The notes beneath the pieces are model-generated. The model ran no database searches and was not told the origin of the DNA. It worked only from the letters and a program-made list of their open reading frames with translations. This document shows, piece by piece, positions 38,691-51,881 of a stretch of DNA of 64,000 nt. This DNA is from Nocardioides sp. QY071 (GTDB lineage: Bacteria; Actinomycetota; Actinomycetes; Propionibacteriales; Nocardioidaceae). Numbering within the stretch: the stretch's first letter is position 1; each line of letters starts with the position of its first letter. The position numbers were made by a program, and so were the translations under genes. The stretch lies in assembly GCF_029961765.1 (NCBI RefSeq), contig NZ_CP124681.1, forward strand, positions 2,852,001 through 2,916,000, written 5' to 3'.

Positions 38691-39671
38691 TCAACAACCC
38701 CACTCGGCGCTGCCGAAGACGTGGGCGTACGCCGTGGCGAGCCTCACGGGATCGTGCCGCGGCGTCCCGTCGCCGATCGCCAGGTCGTCGAGGACGAGCC
38801 GGGCACCGAGGGCCGCGACCGTCTCCTCGAGCTCGGCGAGGTCGTCGGCGACCGAGGTGCGGTCGGCCAGCACCACGTCGATGCCCAGGTCCGGGGCGTG
38901 CTCGGCGAGAACGGCCAGGTGGTCGGCCGGCCCGAAGCCGCCGGTCTCGCCGGCCTGCTCCTCGAGGTTGAGCACGACGACCACGCGGGCGTCGGTCGCG
39001 ACGAGGGACTCGCGCAGCCGCGGGACGAGCAGGTGCGGCAGCACGCTGCTGAACCACGAGCCGGGCCCGAGGACCACCCAGTCGGCAGCGCCGATCGCGT
39101 CCAGAACCGCGGGACTCACCTCCGGGTCTGCGGGCTCGAGGGCGATCGCGGCGATCACGCCGTCGGTGGTGGCGACCTCGACCTGTCCCCGCACCGCGGT
39201 GAGGGCGTCGGGATCGCCGGCGACCAGGCCGCGCACCTCGGCGGTGATGTCCATCGGCGTCATCGCCATCGGCAGCACCCGGCCCTTGGCGCCGAGCAGC
39301 CGGCCGACCCAGTCGAGGGCGTCGACGTGGTCGCCGAGCAGCTCCCACAGGCCGACGATGAGCAGGTTGCCGACCACGTGGCCGCGCATCTCGCCGTCGC
39401 CCTCGAAGCGGTGCTGCAGCACCTTCGCCCAGGTGTCGCCCCACTCGTCGTCGCCGCACAGCGCGGCCAGCGCCATCCGCAGGTCGCCGGGCGGCAGCAC
39501 GCCGAACTCGCCACGCAGCCGGCCCGACGAGCCGCCGTTGTCGGCGACGGTGACCACGGCGGTCAGCTCGTCGACGGTCAGGTCGTCGACGAGGTGGCGC
39601 AGGGCGCTGAGGGAGGCGTGCAGGCCGTGCCCGCCGCCGAGCGCCACGACCGCCTGCGCGCGCTCACTCAC
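38691..39671 (-). CDS. yvcK: YvcK/CofD-like gluconeogenesis factor
   Basis: A 326-aa protein. [14 protein letters not shown] is the N-terminal nucleotide-sugar-binding loop and [13 protein letters not shown] is the family signature; [22 protein letters not shown] lies in the C-terminal half. YvcK proteins bind UDP-sugars and help control carbon flow and cell-wall synthesis. It overlaps rapZ by 8 bp. Confidence 0.92.
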   Translation of the reverse strand: MSERAQAVVALGGGHGLHASLSALRHLVDDLTVDELTAVVTVADNGGSSGRLRGEFGVLPPGDLRMALAALCGDDEWGDTWAKVLQHRFEGDGEMRGHVVGNLLIVGLWELLGDHVDALDWVGRLLGAKGRVLPMAMTPMDITAEVRGLVAGDPDALTAVRGQVEVATTDGVIAAIALEPADPEVSPAVLDAIGAADWVVLGPGSWFSSVLPHLLVPRLRESLVATDARVVVVLNLEEQAGETGGFGPADHLAVLAEHAPDLGIDVVLADRTSVADDLAELEETVAALGARLVLDDLAIGDGTPRHDPVRLATAYAHVFGSAEWGC

Positions 39672-40539
39672 GGCCCAGGTCGCGGTGGATGGCGCGGGCG
39701 ACGTACCCCTGCTCCCCCAGCCGGCGGGCGATCTCCTCGGTCATCGCCACGCTGCGGTGCTTGCCGCCGGTGCAGCCGATCGCGACCCGCATGAATCGCT
39801 TGCCCTCGCGCAGGTAGCCCTCCGCGACCCCGGACAGCAGGGGGACGTAGGCATCGACGAACTCGGCGGCACCCGGCCGGCCGAGGACGTACGCCGACAC
39901 CTCGGCGTCCTGCCCGGTGCGGGGTCGCAGCTCGGGGACCCAGTGCGGGTTGGGCAGGAACCGCATGTCGGCGACGTGGTCGGCATCGACCGGGATGCCG
40001 TACTTGAAGCCGAAGCTGATCACCGAGACCCGCAGCTGCGTCGTCTCGCGGGTGCCGAAGGACTCCGCGATCCGGTCAGTGAGCTGGTGCACGTTGAGGC
40101 TGCTGGTGTCGATGACCAGGTCGGCCTCGGAGCGCAGGTCGGCGAGGACGCCGCGCTCGCGCTGGAGCCCGTCGAGGAGCCGGCCGCCCCCCTGCAGCGG
40201 GTGCGGGCGCCGCGCGGCCTCCTGGCGGCGGACCAGCACGTCGTCGGTCGCGTCGAGGAAGACCAGGGTGGTGACCCGGCCGGCGACGCCGTGGGCGATC
40301 GCGCTGCGCAGGCCTTGGAAGAAGGAGCCGGACCGGACATCGACCACGACCGCGACCGGCTGGGCCGGGCCGTGGCTCTCGTCGACGAGGCGGACCACCT
40401 CGGGCAGCAGACCGGGCGGGAGGTTGTCGACGACGAAGAAGCCGAGGTCCTCGAGCTCCTTGGCCGCGGTGCTGCGGCCGGCACCGGTCATGCCGGTGAC
40501 GACCACGAGCTGACCGTGCGTCTCATCCATGGGCGTCAT
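39664..40539 (-). CDS. rapZ: RapZ-like nucleotide-binding protein (YvcJ)
   Basis: About 291 aa. The N-terminal P-loop is [22 protein letters not shown] ([10 protein letters not shown]), and the C-terminal domain has [26 protein letters not shown] and [13 protein letters not shown]. The start is ATG at 40539 or ATG at 40530; both overlap the uvrC 3' end. The order uvrC-rapZ-yvcK-whiA is conserved in actinobacteria. Confidence 0.92.
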   Translation of the reverse strand: MTPMDETHGQLVVVTGMTGAGRSTAAKELEDLGFFVVDNLPPGLLPEVVRLVDESHGPAQPVAVVVDVRSGSFFQGLRSAIAHGVAGRVTTLVFLDATDDVLVRRQEAARRPHPLQGGGRLLDGLQRERGVLADLRSEADLVIDTSSLNVHQLTDRIAESFGTRETTQLRVSVISFGFKYGIPVDADHVADMRFLPNPHWVPELRPRTGQDAEVSAYVLGRPGAAEFVDAYVPLLSGVAEGYLREGKRFMRVAIGCTGGKHRSVAMTEEIARRLGEQGYVARAIHRDLGRE

Positions 40540-42481
40540 TGTGCCCAGTTCCGCCGTCGAGGGCCTCCTTGATGGCGGTGGCCGTGCGCGGCCCCACCCC
40601 GGGGACGGCGGCGATCTCCTCCACGGTGGCGGCACGCAGCTTGCGCAGCGAGCCGAAGTGGCGCAGCAGCGTCTTGCGGCGTACCTCCCCCAGGCCTGGT
40701 ACGTCGTCGAGCAGGCTCTCGACCATCGACTTGGAGCGGCGGTTGCGGTGGTGCGTGATGGCGAACCGGTGGGCCTCGTCGCGGATCCGCTGCAGCAGGT
40801 AGAGACCCTCGGAGGTGCGCGGCAGGATGACCGGGTCCTCCTCGCCCGGCACCCAGACCTCCTCGAGCCGCTTGGCGAGGCCGCAGACCGGGATGTCGTC
40901 GATGCCGAGCTCGTCGAGCGCCCGCTGGGCCGCGGCCACCTGGGGCGCACCGCCGTCGACCACGACCAGGCCCGGCGCGTAGGCGAACTTCCGCGGCCGG
41001 CCGGTGTCGGGGTCGACCAGCATCGGGCCGGTGCCGGCGTCGGGGTCGCCGGGTCGCAGCTCCGAGCGCGCCTGCTCGTCGAGCAGCCGGCGGAACCTGC
41101 GGGTGATCACCTCGTGCATCGCCTTGACGTCGTCGGAGCCGTCCTGGTCCTTGATCACGAAGCGGCGGTACTCCCCCTTGCGCGCCAGGCCGTCCTCGAA
41201 GACCACCATCGACGCGACGATCTCGGTGCCCTGGATGTGGGAGACGTCGTAGCACTCGATGCGCAGCGGCGCCTCGTCGAGCTCCAGCGCCTCCGCGATC
41301 TCGCCGAGCGCGATGTTGCGGGTGGTCAGGTCGCTGGCCCGCTTGGTCTTGTGCAGCGCGAGTGACTCGGTGGCGTTGCGGGCCACCGTCTCCTGCAGCG
41401 TCCTCTTGTCGCCGCGTTGCGGGACCCGGATCTCGACCTTCGCGCCACGCAGGTCCGAGAGCAGCTGCTCGAAGGTCGCGTGCTCGGCCGGGAGGGCGGG
41501 CACCAGGATCTCCCTGGGGACGGCGTCGCGGACGTCCTCGGGCGCGACGCCGGCGTACAGCTGGAGCAGGAAGTCCTCGACCAGGGCGGCGGTGTCGCCG
41601 TCGTCGGTGCGGTCCGCGACCCAGCCCCGCTGGCCGCGGATGCGGCCACCGCGCACGTAGAACACCTGCACCGCGACCTCGAGCGGGTCCTCGGCCAGCG
41701 CGATCACGTCGGCGTCCGAGCCGTCGCCGAAGACGACGGCCTGCTTCTCCAGCGCCTTGTTCATCGCGCCGAGGTCGTCGCGCAGCCGCGCGGCCTTCTC
41801 GAAGTCGAGGGCGTCGGACGCGGCGTACATCTCCTGCTCGATGCGCCTCATGAACGGACGCGTGCGCCCGGCCATGAACTCGCAGAAGTCGTCGACGATC
41901 GCCCGGTGGTCCTCCGGCGTGATGTTGCCGACGCAGGGCGCCGAGCACTTGTCGATGTAGCCGAGCAGGCAGGGCCGCCCGATCTGGCTGGACCGCTTGA
42001 ACACGCCGTTGCTGCACGAGCGCATCGGGAAGACGCGCAGCAGGATGTCGACGGTCTCGCGGATGGCCCAGGCGTGCCCGTAGGGGCCGAAGTAGCGAGT
42101 GCCCTTGCGCTTCGCGCCGCGCCCGACCATCACCCGCGGGAACTCCTCGGACACGGTGACCGCGAGCCACGGGTAGGACTTGTCGTCGCGGTACTTCACG
42201 TTGAACCGCGGGTCATACTCCTTGATCCAGGAGTACTCCAGCTGCAGCGCCTCGACCTCGGTCCCCACGACCGTCCACTCCACCGAGGTCGCGGTCGTGA
42301 CCATCGTGGCGGTGCGGGGGTGCAGGTTGCCGATGTCCTGGAAGTACGACGACAGCCGGGCGCGCAGGTTCTTCGCCTTGCCGACGTAGATCACCCGCTG
42401 GTTGCGGTCACGGAACCGGTAGACCCCCGGCTGGGTGGGGATCGAGCCGGCCTTCGGCCGGTAGCTCAGCGCGGGTGACAC
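40523..42481 (-). CDS. uvrC: Excinuclease ABC subunit C (UvrC)
   Basis: A 652-aa nuclease. GIY-YIG domain: [25 protein letters not shown]. The UvrB-interaction (UVR) motif is at about residues 210-245. The RNase H-like 5' nuclease begins [23 protein letters not shown]. The C-terminal helix-hairpin-helix pair is [13 protein letters not shown] and [15 protein letters not shown] at 42481 is preferred over the longer GTG at 42511, since TAGGGT lies 7 nt upstream and the protein then begins like M. tuberculosis UvrC (…[15 protein letters not shown]). Confidence 0.95.
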   Translation of the reverse strand: MSPALSYRPKAGSIPTQPGVYRFRDRNQRVIYVGKAKNLRARLSSYFQDIGNLHPRTATMVTTATSVEWTVVGTEVEALQLEYSWIKEYDPRFNVKYRDDKSYPWLAVTVSEEFPRVMVGRGAKRKGTRYFGPYGHAWAIRETVDILLRVFPMRSCSNGVFKRSSQIGRPCLLGYIDKCSAPCVGNITPEDHRAIVDDFCEFMAGRTRPFMRRIEQEMYAASDALDFEKAARLRDDLGAMNKALEKQAVVFGDGSDADVIALAEDPLEVAVQVFYVRGGRIRGQRGWVADRTDDGDTAALVEDFLLQLYAGVAPEDVRDAVPREILVPALPAEHATFEQLLSDLRGAKVEIRVPQRGDKRTLQETVARNATESLALHKTKRASDLTTRNIALGEIAEALELDEAPLRIECYDVSHIQGTEIVASMVVFEDGLARKGEYRRFVIKDQDGSDDVKAMHEVITRRFRRLLDEQARSELRPGDPDAGTGPMLVDPDTGRPRKFAYAPGLVVVDGGAPQVAAAQRALDELGIDDIPVCGLAKRLEEVWVPGEEDPVILPRTSEGLYLLQRIRDEAHRFAITHHRNRRSKSMVESLLDDVPGLGEVRRKTLLRHFGSLRKLRAATVEEIAAVPGVGPRTATAIKEALDGGTGHNDAHG

Positions 42482-42488
42482 GCCCACA

Positions 42489-42494
42489 ACCCTA
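42489..42494 (-). promoter_or_regulatory. -10 box TAGGGT, leaderless promoter of uvrC
   Basis: ACCCTA on the plus strand reads TAGGGT towards the GTG at 42481, with a 7-nt spacing. This decides the uvrC start. Confidence 0.5.
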
Positions 42495-42548
42495 CGGAGC
42501 GGCGCCGACACCTCCTTATTCGCGTTAGTCGCGTGCTTTACTACAGTT

Positions 42549-43922
42549 ATGCGATGTCGGGACGCCTACGACTACGAGCTCACCACCGGCCCCCTGGCCG
42601 CCGACGCCTACGTCGGCGGGATCCGCGACCTGCTGCGGCTGCGCTCCGGCGCCGCCGACCGGATCGCCGCCTCCGTCGCCCTCGACCCGACCTTCGCCGT
42701 CGGGCACGCGGCGCTCGCGCTGCTCGGCCACGAGATGTGCGTCGAGGTCGACATCGCGGCCCGGCTCGCGGACGCCCGGCTGCACGCCGCGCGGGCGAGC
42801 GAGCGCGAGCGCAGCCACGTGCACGCGATCGAGCGGCACCTGGTCGGCGACCCGGCGCCGCTGGTGGCCCACCTGGCGTCGTACCCGAGGGATGCGCTGC
42901 TGCTCTCGGTCGCCATGCCGACCATCGCGTTCGCCGGCGTCACCGACGTCCCCGAGCAGGCGTGGCGGATCGCGGAGGACGCGGCGCCGGCGTACGGCGA
43001 CGACCCCTGGATCACCGGCCTGATGGCGTTCGTGCGCCAGGAGCAGCGTCGGTTCGACGACGCGATGGAGCTCTCCTGCCGCTCCCTGGCAGCCGAGCCT
43101 TCGGGCGGCCACGCGGCCCATGCCCGGACGCACGCCCACTACGAGACGGGCGACCACGCGGCCGGGCTGGCGTGGATGGACGGCTGGATCCTCGGCGACG
43201 GTGCCTCGACCGACAGCCTCACCCACTTCTCCTGGCACGCCGCCCTGCACGAGCTGTCGATCGGCGACCTCGCAGCGGTCCGCGCGCGGTACGAACGCCA
43301 GCTCCAGCCGCGGCAGGCGGTCGGCTGCCGAGCACTCGTCGACAGCGGGTCGCTGCTGTTCCGTTGGGCGATCACCCCGGACGCCACCGACGTGCCTCCG
43401 CTCGCGGAGGTCGTCGCCGTCACCGGCCGCGACGTGCTCGAGCGGCCCGGGACGGCGTTCCTGGGCCTGCACGCGGCGGTCGCGCTGCTGGCGACCGGCG
43501 ACCGGGCGGGCTTGCGGGACCTGGCCGCCTGGTGCGCCCACCACCCGAGTCCGACGCACCGCGAGGTGGTCGCTCCGCTGGCGACGGCGCTGGGCCTGCT
43601 CGCGGCCGGTCGCTCCTCGGCCGCCGCCGACCGGCTCGCGGCTCTGGCGTCGTCGACGTGGCGACTCGGCGGGTCGGACGCCCAGCGCGAGATCGTCGAG
43701 GAGGCTCGGATCGCGGCGCTGCTCCGCGCGGGCCGGTACGACGAGGCGCGGCAGGTCCTCGACGCGCGGCTCGACCGCAGGGTGTCGCCGAGGGATCGCG
43801 CGTGGCGCCGGTCGGCCGCCGATCAGGCGGCGAGGATCTTGTTGCCCTCGACCTTGATGTCGACCTTCGCCAATGCCGACGGCGCCGGGCCGCCCTCGAC
43901 CGCACCGGTGGTCGCGGAGTAG
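42549..43922 (+). CDS. TTC38/StaR-like tetratricopeptide-repeat protein
   Basis: A 457-aa helical repeat protein. [40 protein letters not shown] and [19 protein letters not shown] with [26 protein letters not shown] follow the TTC38/StaR pattern, whose function is unknown even in well-studied members. The start is ATG at 42549, with no clear Shine-Dalgarno. The last 100 bp overlap, on the opposite strand, the 3' end of the Rieske gene at 43823, so the C-terminal 32 residues or so are antisense to that gene and may be a readthrough tail. Confidence 0.72.
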   Translation: MRCRDAYDYELTTGPLAADAYVGGIRDLLRLRSGAADRIAASVALDPTFAVGHAALALLGHEMCVEVDIAARLADARLHAARASERERSHVHAIERHLVGDPAPLVAHLASYPRDALLLSVAMPTIAFAGVTDVPEQAWRIAEDAAPAYGDDPWITGLMAFVRQEQRRFDDAMELSCRSLAAEPSGGHAAHARTHAHYETGDHAAGLAWMDGWILGDGASTDSLTHFSWHAALHELSIGDLAAVRARYERQLQPRQAVGCRALVDSGSLLFRWAITPDATDVPPLAEVVAVTGRDVLERPGTAFLGLHAAVALLATGDRAGLRDLAAWCAHHPSPTHREVVAPLATALGLLAAGRSSAAADRLAALASSTWRLGGSDAQREIVEEARIAALLRAGRYDEARQVLDARLDRRVSPRDRAWRRSAADQAARILLPSTLMSTFANADGAGPPSTAPVVAE

Positions 43923-44251
43923 GACGAGCCGTGGTTGGCGCAGTGGATGGTGCCGTCCTCGACCGAGGTCACCAGGAGACCCTGGTGGGTGCACACGGCG
44001 CTGAACGCGTCGTACGTCCCCGCGGTGGGCTGGGTGATCACGACCTTCTGGTCGGCCAGGATGATGCCGCCCCCGACCGGGACCTCCGACGTGGACGCGA
44101 GCTCGGTGCCGGCGCTCACCTTCGTCTTCGTCGAGCCGCCGTCGCTGCCGGCGCACCCGGCCAGGGCGGCGGCGACACCGAGGGCGCCCAGGCCGGAGAA
44201 GACGATGCGGCGGCTGGCGCGGACCTCACCGATCGTCGTACGCGGCGTCAT
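43823..44251 (-). CDS. Rieske [2Fe-2S] lipoprotein, lacking the disulfide cysteines
   Basis: A 142-aa exported protein. It has a twin-Arg start (RASRRIVFSGLG) and a lipobox LAGC at about residue 32. The Rieske ligands are CTH (AVCTHQGLLV) and C-x-x-H ([10 protein letters not shown]). The extra Cys of each motif, present in the neighbouring paralogue (CTHQGC, CPCH), is replaced by Leu and Ala, so no inter-loop disulfide can form. The ATG at 44251 overlaps the paralogue's stop (ATGA). Confidence 0.88.
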   Translation of the reverse strand: MTPRTTIGEVRASRRIVFSGLGALGVAAALAGCAGSDGGSTKTKVSAGTELASTSEVPVGGGIILADQKVVITQPTAGTYDAFSAVCTHQGLLVTSVEDGTIHCANHGSSYSATTGAVEGGPAPSALAKVDIKVEGNKILAA

Positions 44252-44736
44252 GCGCGCTGCACCTGCCCGTCGACGACGCTGACCGCGACCGCGGCGAGGG
44301 GACCGCTCGCCGGACCGCTCTCCACGGACCCGTCGACCGCGGAGAACAGGCTGTTGTGGCACGGGCAGTGGATCGAGCCGTCGCTCACCGAGCCGACCAG
44401 ACAGCCTTGGTGGGTGCACAGCGCCGAGAACGCCTTGTAGTCGCCCGCGGTCGGCTGGGTCACCACGATCTCCTCGGCCTTGAGGACCACACCACCGCCG
44501 ACCGGCACGTCGGCCGCGGCGACCAGGCCGGTCGCGCCCCCGGTCGCAGCGCCGGCGTCGGCGGTCGTGGTCGCTGTCGTCGGCGCCGTCGTGGGCGCGG
44601 CCGAGGTGGGGTCAGGGGTCGTCGCCGGGTCCGTGGCGGCGGTCGAGTCGTCGCCGCAGGCCGCCAGCAGGGGGACGCCGACACCGAGGGTGGCGGCGCC
44701 CGCGAGGGCCCGTCTCCTGCTCACCGAGGAAGTCAT
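44248..44736 (-). CDS. Rieske [2Fe-2S] lipoprotein with disulfide cysteines
   Basis: A 162-aa exported protein: Tat motif SVSRRRALAG, lipobox LLAAC (about residue 27), a Thr/Ala/Pro-rich linker, then the Rieske domain with LCTHQGCLV and HCPCHNSLF (full ligand and disulfide set). It is a likely extracytoplasmic electron carrier. The start ATG at 44736 is supported by TAGCCT 7 nt upstream. The tandem paralogue at 43823 overlaps its 3' end. Confidence 0.9.
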   Translation of the reverse strand: MTSSVSRRRALAGAATLGVGVPLLAACGDDSTAATDPATTPDPTSAAPTTAPTTATTTADAGAATGGATGLVAAADVPVGGGVVLKAEEIVVTQPTAGDYKAFSALCTHQGCLVGSVSDGSIHCPCHNSLFSAVDGSVESGPASGPLAAVAVSVVDGQVQRA

Positions 44737-44743
44737 GGGCGTC

Positions 44744-44749
44744 AGGCTA
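44744..44749 (-). promoter_or_regulatory. -10 box TAGCCT, leaderless promoter
   Basis: AGGCTA on the plus strand reads TAGCCT towards the ATG at 44736, with a 7-nt spacing. Confidence 0.45.
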
Positions 44750-44770
44750 CGGTCCGCTCCTGAGAGCGAC

Positions 44771-47788
<3,018 letters not shown>

Positions 47789-47818
47789 TACCGGTCCCTC
47801 TTGAGAGTCTCGACGTCT

Positions 47819-47834
47819 TCGAACAAGTGTTCGC
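47819..47834 (-). promoter_or_regulatory. LexA (SOS) box upstream of uvrA
   Basis: TCGAACAAGTGTTCGC matches 11 of the 12 defined bases of the actinobacterial SOS box TCGAAC-N4-GTTCGA. A TACGAT -10 candidate (ATCGTA, 47836-47841) adjoins it on the minus strand. DNA-damage induction of uvrA is expected. Confidence 0.75.
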
Positions 47835-47936
47835 CATCGTACGCCGGCGGGCAAGCCGCGACGCACAGGGAACAGCCTCTCACCCGGCACCGACACCCGC
47901 CCTGTTCGCGCAGGCCGGGATGTGGATGATGGGGGC

Positions 47937-48632
47937 GTGACCTCCCCCACCTCCACCCTCGCCGCCGCCACCGACCGGCTCCTCGCCACCGCCCGCGCCC
48001 TGCCCGCCGCCGACTGGGCCGCCCCGTCGCTGTGCACCGGCTGGAGCCGCGGCCACGTGCTCGCCCACCTCGCGCTCAACGCCGAGAGCCTCGCCGGGGT
48101 TCTCCGCGGCATCCGCGACGGTGCTCCGGCGAGCATGTACTCCTCCGACGAGGCGAGGGACGGCGACATCGCCGTGCTCGCCACCGCGCCCCCGCAGGAG
48201 GTCCTCGCGCGCCTGGTCGCCGGGTCCGCGAGCCTCGCCGCGGTGCTCGACGTCGCCGCCGGATTGGCCCCGGGCACGACCTTCGAGCGCACCCCCGGCG
48301 GACGACTGATGTCCGCCAACGCCGTACCGCACCTCCGGCTGAGGGAGGTGGAGATCCACCACGCCGACCTCGGCGCCGGCTACTCCGCCTCCGACTGGCC
48401 ACCGAGCACCGCGATGACGTTCCTGCACGACGATGCCGAGCGGTACGACGGCCCCGGCTTCCACGTCGTCGCCACCGACGAGCCCGCCCGCTGGGCCTTC
48501 GGCTCCCCCGCCGCCGACGCCCCGACCGTGAGCGGCCCGCTCGGCGCCCTCGCCTGGTGGGCGACCGGCCGCACCGCGGCGCCAGTAGTCTCGAGCACGA
48601 CCGGAACGCTGCCGAGCCTGGAGGGACGATGA
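47937..48632 (+). CDS. Maleylpyruvate isomerase family (mycothiol-dependent, DinB-fold) protein
   Basis: A 231-aa protein. An N-terminal DinB-like four-helix bundle has [22 protein letters not shown], whose His with [15 protein letters not shown] makes the expected metal site (H, E/H, H). A C-terminal SCP2-like part follows (RWAFGS...[16 protein letters not shown]). The family uses mycothiol, the actinobacterial thiol, in isomerase, transferase or detoxification reactions. GTG at 47937 follows GGGGG; GTG at 47922 is possible. It overlaps the MBL gene (ATGA). Confidence 0.85.
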   Translation: MTSPTSTLAAATDRLLATARALPAADWAAPSLCTGWSRGHVLAHLALNAESLAGVLRGIRDGAPASMYSSDEARDGDIAVLATAPPQEVLARLVAGSASLAAVLDVAAGLAPGTTFERTPGGRLMSANAVPHLRLREVEIHHADLGAGYSASDWPPSTAMTFLHDDAERYDGPGFHVVATDEPARWAFGSPAADAPTVSGPLGALAWWATGRTAAPVVSSTTGTLPSLEGR

Positions 48633-49300
48633 GCTACACCGGAGAGGTCACGGTCGGCGGTCCCGCCGACGTGCGCGAGCTGGCCGGGCTGACCATCACG
48701 AAGGTCGCCGTCGACGAGAAGATGTCGAACAACTGCTACCTGCTGCGCTGCACCGACACCGGCGACCAGGTCCTCATCGACGCCGCCGCCTCGCCCGAGG
48801 TGCTGCTCCCGCTCATCGGCGCGGACGGGCTGTCGGCCGTCGTCACCACCCACCAGCACTGGGACCACCACCGGGCGCTGGCCGACGTCGTACGACAGAC
48901 GGGGGCGGAGGTCGTCGCGGGTGAGCCCGACGCCGACGCCATCACCGAGCAGACCGGCGTCCCGGTCTCCCGGCGCGTCACCGACGGCGACAGGGTGCCG
49001 GTCGGCTCCTGCGAGCTCGAGGTCATCCGGATCACCGGCCACACCCCCGGCTCGATCTGCCTGCTCTACCGCGACCCCGCCGGGCATCCCCACCTGTTCA
49101 CCGGCGACTCCCTGTTCCCCGGCGGCGTCGGCGGGACCTTCGGCGATGCCGATGCGTTCGTGTCGCTGATCGGGGACGTCGAGACGAAGCTGTTCGGCGC
49201 GCTGCCGGACGACACGTGGTTCTACCCGGGCCACGGCAACGACTCGCAGCTCGGCGTCGAGCGGCCGCACGTCGCGGAGTGGCGCGAGCGGGGCTGGTAG
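48629..49300 (+). CDS. Metallo-beta-lactamase fold hydrolase
   Basis: A 223-aa glyoxalase-II-like enzyme: THQHWDHHRAL (the HxHxDH variant, QHWDHH), GHTPGSI, LFTGDSLFPGG and FYPGHGND supply the metal ligands. It is translationally coupled to the mycothiol-dependent family gene before it. A role in hydrolysing mycothiol thioesters or related conjugates is a reasonable inference. Confidence 0.85.
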   Translation: MSYTGEVTVGGPADVRELAGLTITKVAVDEKMSNNCYLLRCTDTGDQVLIDAAASPEVLLPLIGADGLSAVVTTHQHWDHHRALADVVRQTGAEVVAGEPDADAITEQTGVPVSRRVTDGDRVPVGSCELEVIRITGHTPGSICLLYRDPAGHPHLFTGDSLFPGGVGGTFGDADAFVSLIGDVETKLFGALPDDTWFYPGHGNDSQLGVERPHVAEWRERGW

Positions 49301-49318
49301 GCCCGAGGTGCGCCACCC

Positions 49319-50751
49319 TCAGGCGGCGTAGCCCTCCGCGAGGACGATCGCGTCCTGCGCATGGAGCAGGTACTCGGCTCGGGTGATCGCGGTGGTGCCG
49401 CCGCCGGTGACGAGTCTGTAGAGGCCGTGGGGTGTGCCCCAGATCCACTTGTCGGGTCCGAGCTGCATCACCGTGTAGCCGGGCACGTGGGTCTTGGCCC
49501 GGTGGTGGTGCCGGGCGAGCGGGGTGTCGTTGTGGTCGCCGGTCTGGCCGGGTGGTCCGTGCTTGTCGTACGGCGTGGTGTGGTCGTGATCCGGTGTCCG
49601 GCCGTGTTTCGCGAAGAGGCCGGTGGCGTGGGGGAACACGTCCCCGACCGTGCGTAGCCGGGTGCGCTGTTTGATGTCGGTGGGGTGTTCGTAGCCGTTG
49701 ACCGAGCGTCCGGTGTGCAGGTCGATGACGGGCTGCACGGTGATGGTCGTGTGGCGACCCAGGAGGTCGCTCACCTGGGTGAGGAGTCGTGGGCCGAGGC
49801 TCTCGACCCGGGCAACGGGTCCGAGGGCGCCGGTGTCGTCGAGCGCGACGTGGACAACGATCTCCGCGGACCGGCGGGGGTCTCGTGACGGTTGCTGCGC
49901 AACCTCCTCGACCTCCGAGGTGCCCGGGGTGTCGTCGATGCCGTGGAGGAACGCGAGGACGGCGGCGGGGTCGGCGAGCATCGCGAACGCCTCGGCCCGC
50001 CAGTGCTCCATCGACAGTGGTTCGGCGCCCTCGGGGACGTCGGCGTGCTCGGCGAGGGCAGCCGCGAGGTCGTCGACCGTGTGCTGGTGGGCGAGGGCGT
50101 CGGCCTCGTCGAGCCGGGCGAACACGGTCCCGATACCGGCAGTGTTGACCGCATCGTTGTCGTCGGCCTGGGAGCCCGGGCGGGGCTTGGGGTACCAGGC
50201 ACCCTTGTCGTTCTGGTTCTTGTCGATCCGGGTCTGATGAGCGGTGGGGTCGGCCTCGATCACCTTGGCCTCGGCGATGGCAAGGATCCGCGACGGCGAC
50301 TGGTCCAGAGCAGATGCGACGGCGGTATCGACGAGCGCAACTTGGTGGCGGTCGAGCGCGCGGGACATCCGTGCGACCCGCCGCACCACCCACACTTCGC
50401 ACCGGCCGGACTTCACGCCTTCCCATACGGCGGGGAGGCGGTGGCGCAGGTCGAACGCATCGGCCAGCGCGCCACGGGTCGCGAGCACGTGCTCGTGCCG
50501 GGCGATCGCCATCTCCACCAGCGCGAGGTCGGCGACCTCCGGAGTCCCGTCCCCACCCAACGAGATGAGCCGCGGTCCACCGAACCTCACTGGTACCGCG
50601 CCGGGCTCGACCTGCGGGTCACCGGAGTGCAGGTCGGCCCACGCGAGCAGCAGCTCGAGCTGCCGGACCTCGGCCTTCCGCCGATCCCGGACGCCGTCCT
50701 CGGCCGCGCGGAGCAGCTGCTCCGGCGTGGCATCCGAGAGGTCCGAGATCA
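49319..50751 (-). pseudogene. DUF222/HNH (13E12-type) endonuclease gene, 5' end cut off by IS30
   Basis: Product: DUF222 domain, then a C-terminal HNH motif (DHDHTTPYDKHG ... HNDTPLARHHHRAKTH). The reading frame continues upstream of the first available start (GTG 50590), encoding ISDLSDATPEQLLRAAEDGV and the LELLLAWADLHSGD region, to the IS30 end, where it meets TGA. Joining across IS30 (one copy of TCA at 50749-50751/51865-51867) restores ATG-ATC-TCG and a 477-aa protein whose ATG (51868) lies 6 nt after TAGAAT and next to a LexA box. The residual frame from 50590 lacks the N-terminal 54 residues. A 38-bp dispersed repeat lies in frame at 49879-49916. Confidence 0.88.
49879..49916. repeat. 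38-bp dispersed repeat, copy inside DUF222 gene
   Basis: It starts GGTCTCGTGACGG, has the hairpin GGTTGC-TGC-GCAACC and ends CTCGACCTCC. It differs from the copy at 52069 by two bases that are complementary partners within the stem (T-A here, C-G there). It encodes the linker EVEEVAQQPSRDP. Confidence 0.7.
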
Positions 50752-51864
50752 GGCGGTTTCAATCGGCTGTTGCAACTCCATGCGGGAAAGTGGAGGTTGC
50801 GCGGATGGCAGGAAAGCGTTTGACCGCTGAGAAGCGGTCGGTGATCGAGCGGGGTTATCGAGTTGGTCTGCCGCAGCGGACGATCGCAGCGTTGGTGGGG
50901 GTACATCCCTCGACGATCTCGCGTGAGCTGCGTCGACACCGGGCTACCGGGTACGGGTCAAGGTCGGTGCGAGGCCGGATCGCGCGCGGCGGCGGCAAGG
51001 GCTACCGGAATCGATATGACGCAGCCTCGGCCCAGGAGTTCGCCGATCGGCGGGCACGTCGGCGGTGCCGGCGCCGGCTTGACCATGGCCCGTTGCGGGA
51101 GAAGGTCTGGGAACTGCTGCGGGCCGACTGGTCCCCGCAGCAGATCGCGGCGATGCTGCCGGTGATGTTCCCCGATGACGAGGCGATGCGGGTGTCCCAC
51201 GAGACGATCTACCAGGCGCTGTTCGTTCAGACCAAGGGCCAGCTCAAGCGGGAGCTCACACAGCACCTGCGTTCGAAGCGGATGCAACGAAAGCCGCAGG
51301 CCAGTGCCGCAAAACGCAGCAGCATCCGACTCAGTGATGATGTGCTGATCAGCGCACGTCCCGCCGAGGTAGAAGACCGCGCTGTACCTGGGCACTGGGA
51401 GGGTGACCTGCTGATGGGCGCCAAGGGCAAGGGGTCGATCATCACATTGGTGGAGCGCTCGAGCCGGTACGTGCTGCTGGCCCCGATCCCCGGCCGGCAC
51501 ACCGCCGAGACGACCCGGATGACGCTGGCACAGTTGATCGCCACGCTGCCCACCGACCTGGTGAAGTCGATCACCTGGGATCGCGGCACCGAGATGGCCG
51601 AACACGCCAGGTTCAAGGTCGAGACCGGTGTGAGCGTCTACTTCTGCGATCCCTACTCGCCTTGGCAGCGCGGCAGCAACGAGAACACCAACGGCCTGCT
51701 CCGCCAGTACTGGCCCAAGAGCTCTGACCTGACTGGAGTCACTCAGACCGAGTGCGACGACGTGGCGCTGCGGCTCAACACCCGGCCCCGCATGACGCTC
51801 AACTGGCAAACTCCCGGACAGGTGCTCAACGAGGCACTCGTTGCAACAGCGGGTTGAGTCCGCC
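50752..51864 (+). mobile_element. IS30-family insertion sequence, 1,113 bp
   Basis: The imperfect terminal inverted repeats are about 26 bp, beginning GGCGG and ending GCTGTTGCAAC on both sides. They are flanked by a 3-bp direct repeat TCA (50749-50751 and 51865-51867). There is one intact transposase gene. The element separates a DUF222-HNH gene from its start codon and promoter. Confidence 0.88.
50805..51857 (+). CDS. IS30-family transposase
   Basis: A 350-aa DDE transposase. The N-terminal HTH_38 region is LTAEKRSVIERGYRVGLPQRTIAALVGVHPSTISRELRRH. The catalytic triad: D in GHWEGDLLMG, D in ITWDRGTEMAEH, and E in GSNENTNGLLRQYWPK. ATG at 50805 is preceded by GGAGG. The frame extends upstream to 50244 only as DUF222 antisense. 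The gene is intact, so the element may be mobile. Confidence 0.93.
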   Translation: MAGKRLTAEKRSVIERGYRVGLPQRTIAALVGVHPSTISRELRRHRATGYGSRSVRGRIARGGGKGYRNRYDAASAQEFADRRARRRCRRRLDHGPLREKVWELLRADWSPQQIAAMLPVMFPDDEAMRVSHETIYQALFVQTKGQLKRELTQHLRSKRMQRKPQASAAKRSSIRLSDDVLISARPAEVEDRAVPGHWEGDLLMGAKGKGSIITLVERSSRYVLLAPIPGRHTAETTRMTLAQLIATLPTDLVKSITWDRGTEMAEHARFKVETGVSVYFCDPYSPWQRGSNENTNGLLRQYWPKSSDLTGVTQTECDDVALRLNTRPRMTLNWQTPGQVLNEALVATAG

Positions 51865-51865
51865 T

Positions 51866-51880
51866 CATGCACCCATTCTA
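51866..51880 (-). promoter_or_regulatory. Orphaned start codon and -10 box of the DUF222-HNH gene
   Basis: TAGAAT (ATTCTA, 51875-51880) precedes the stranded ATG (51866-51868) by 6 nt on the minus strand. These are the original promoter and start of the gene now beginning beyond IS30. Confidence 0.65.
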
Positions 51881-51881
51881 C

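Noticed and set aside
42482..42511. uvrC start at GTG 42511
   Set aside because: The AAGGAGG there is directly adjacent to the GTG with no spacing, and homologous UvrC proteins begin near the YRP motif; GTG 42481 has a TAGGGT box.
50591..50751. Independent small gene at the 5' side of the HNH gene
   Set aside because: The sequence is in frame with the DUF222 protein and encodes its usual N-terminal region, so it is part of the interrupted gene.
50244..50804. Extension of the IS30 transposase upstream to 50244
   Set aside because: It is antisense to the DUF222 gene and outside the IS30 terminal repeat; the IS30 protein family starts at the HTH region.
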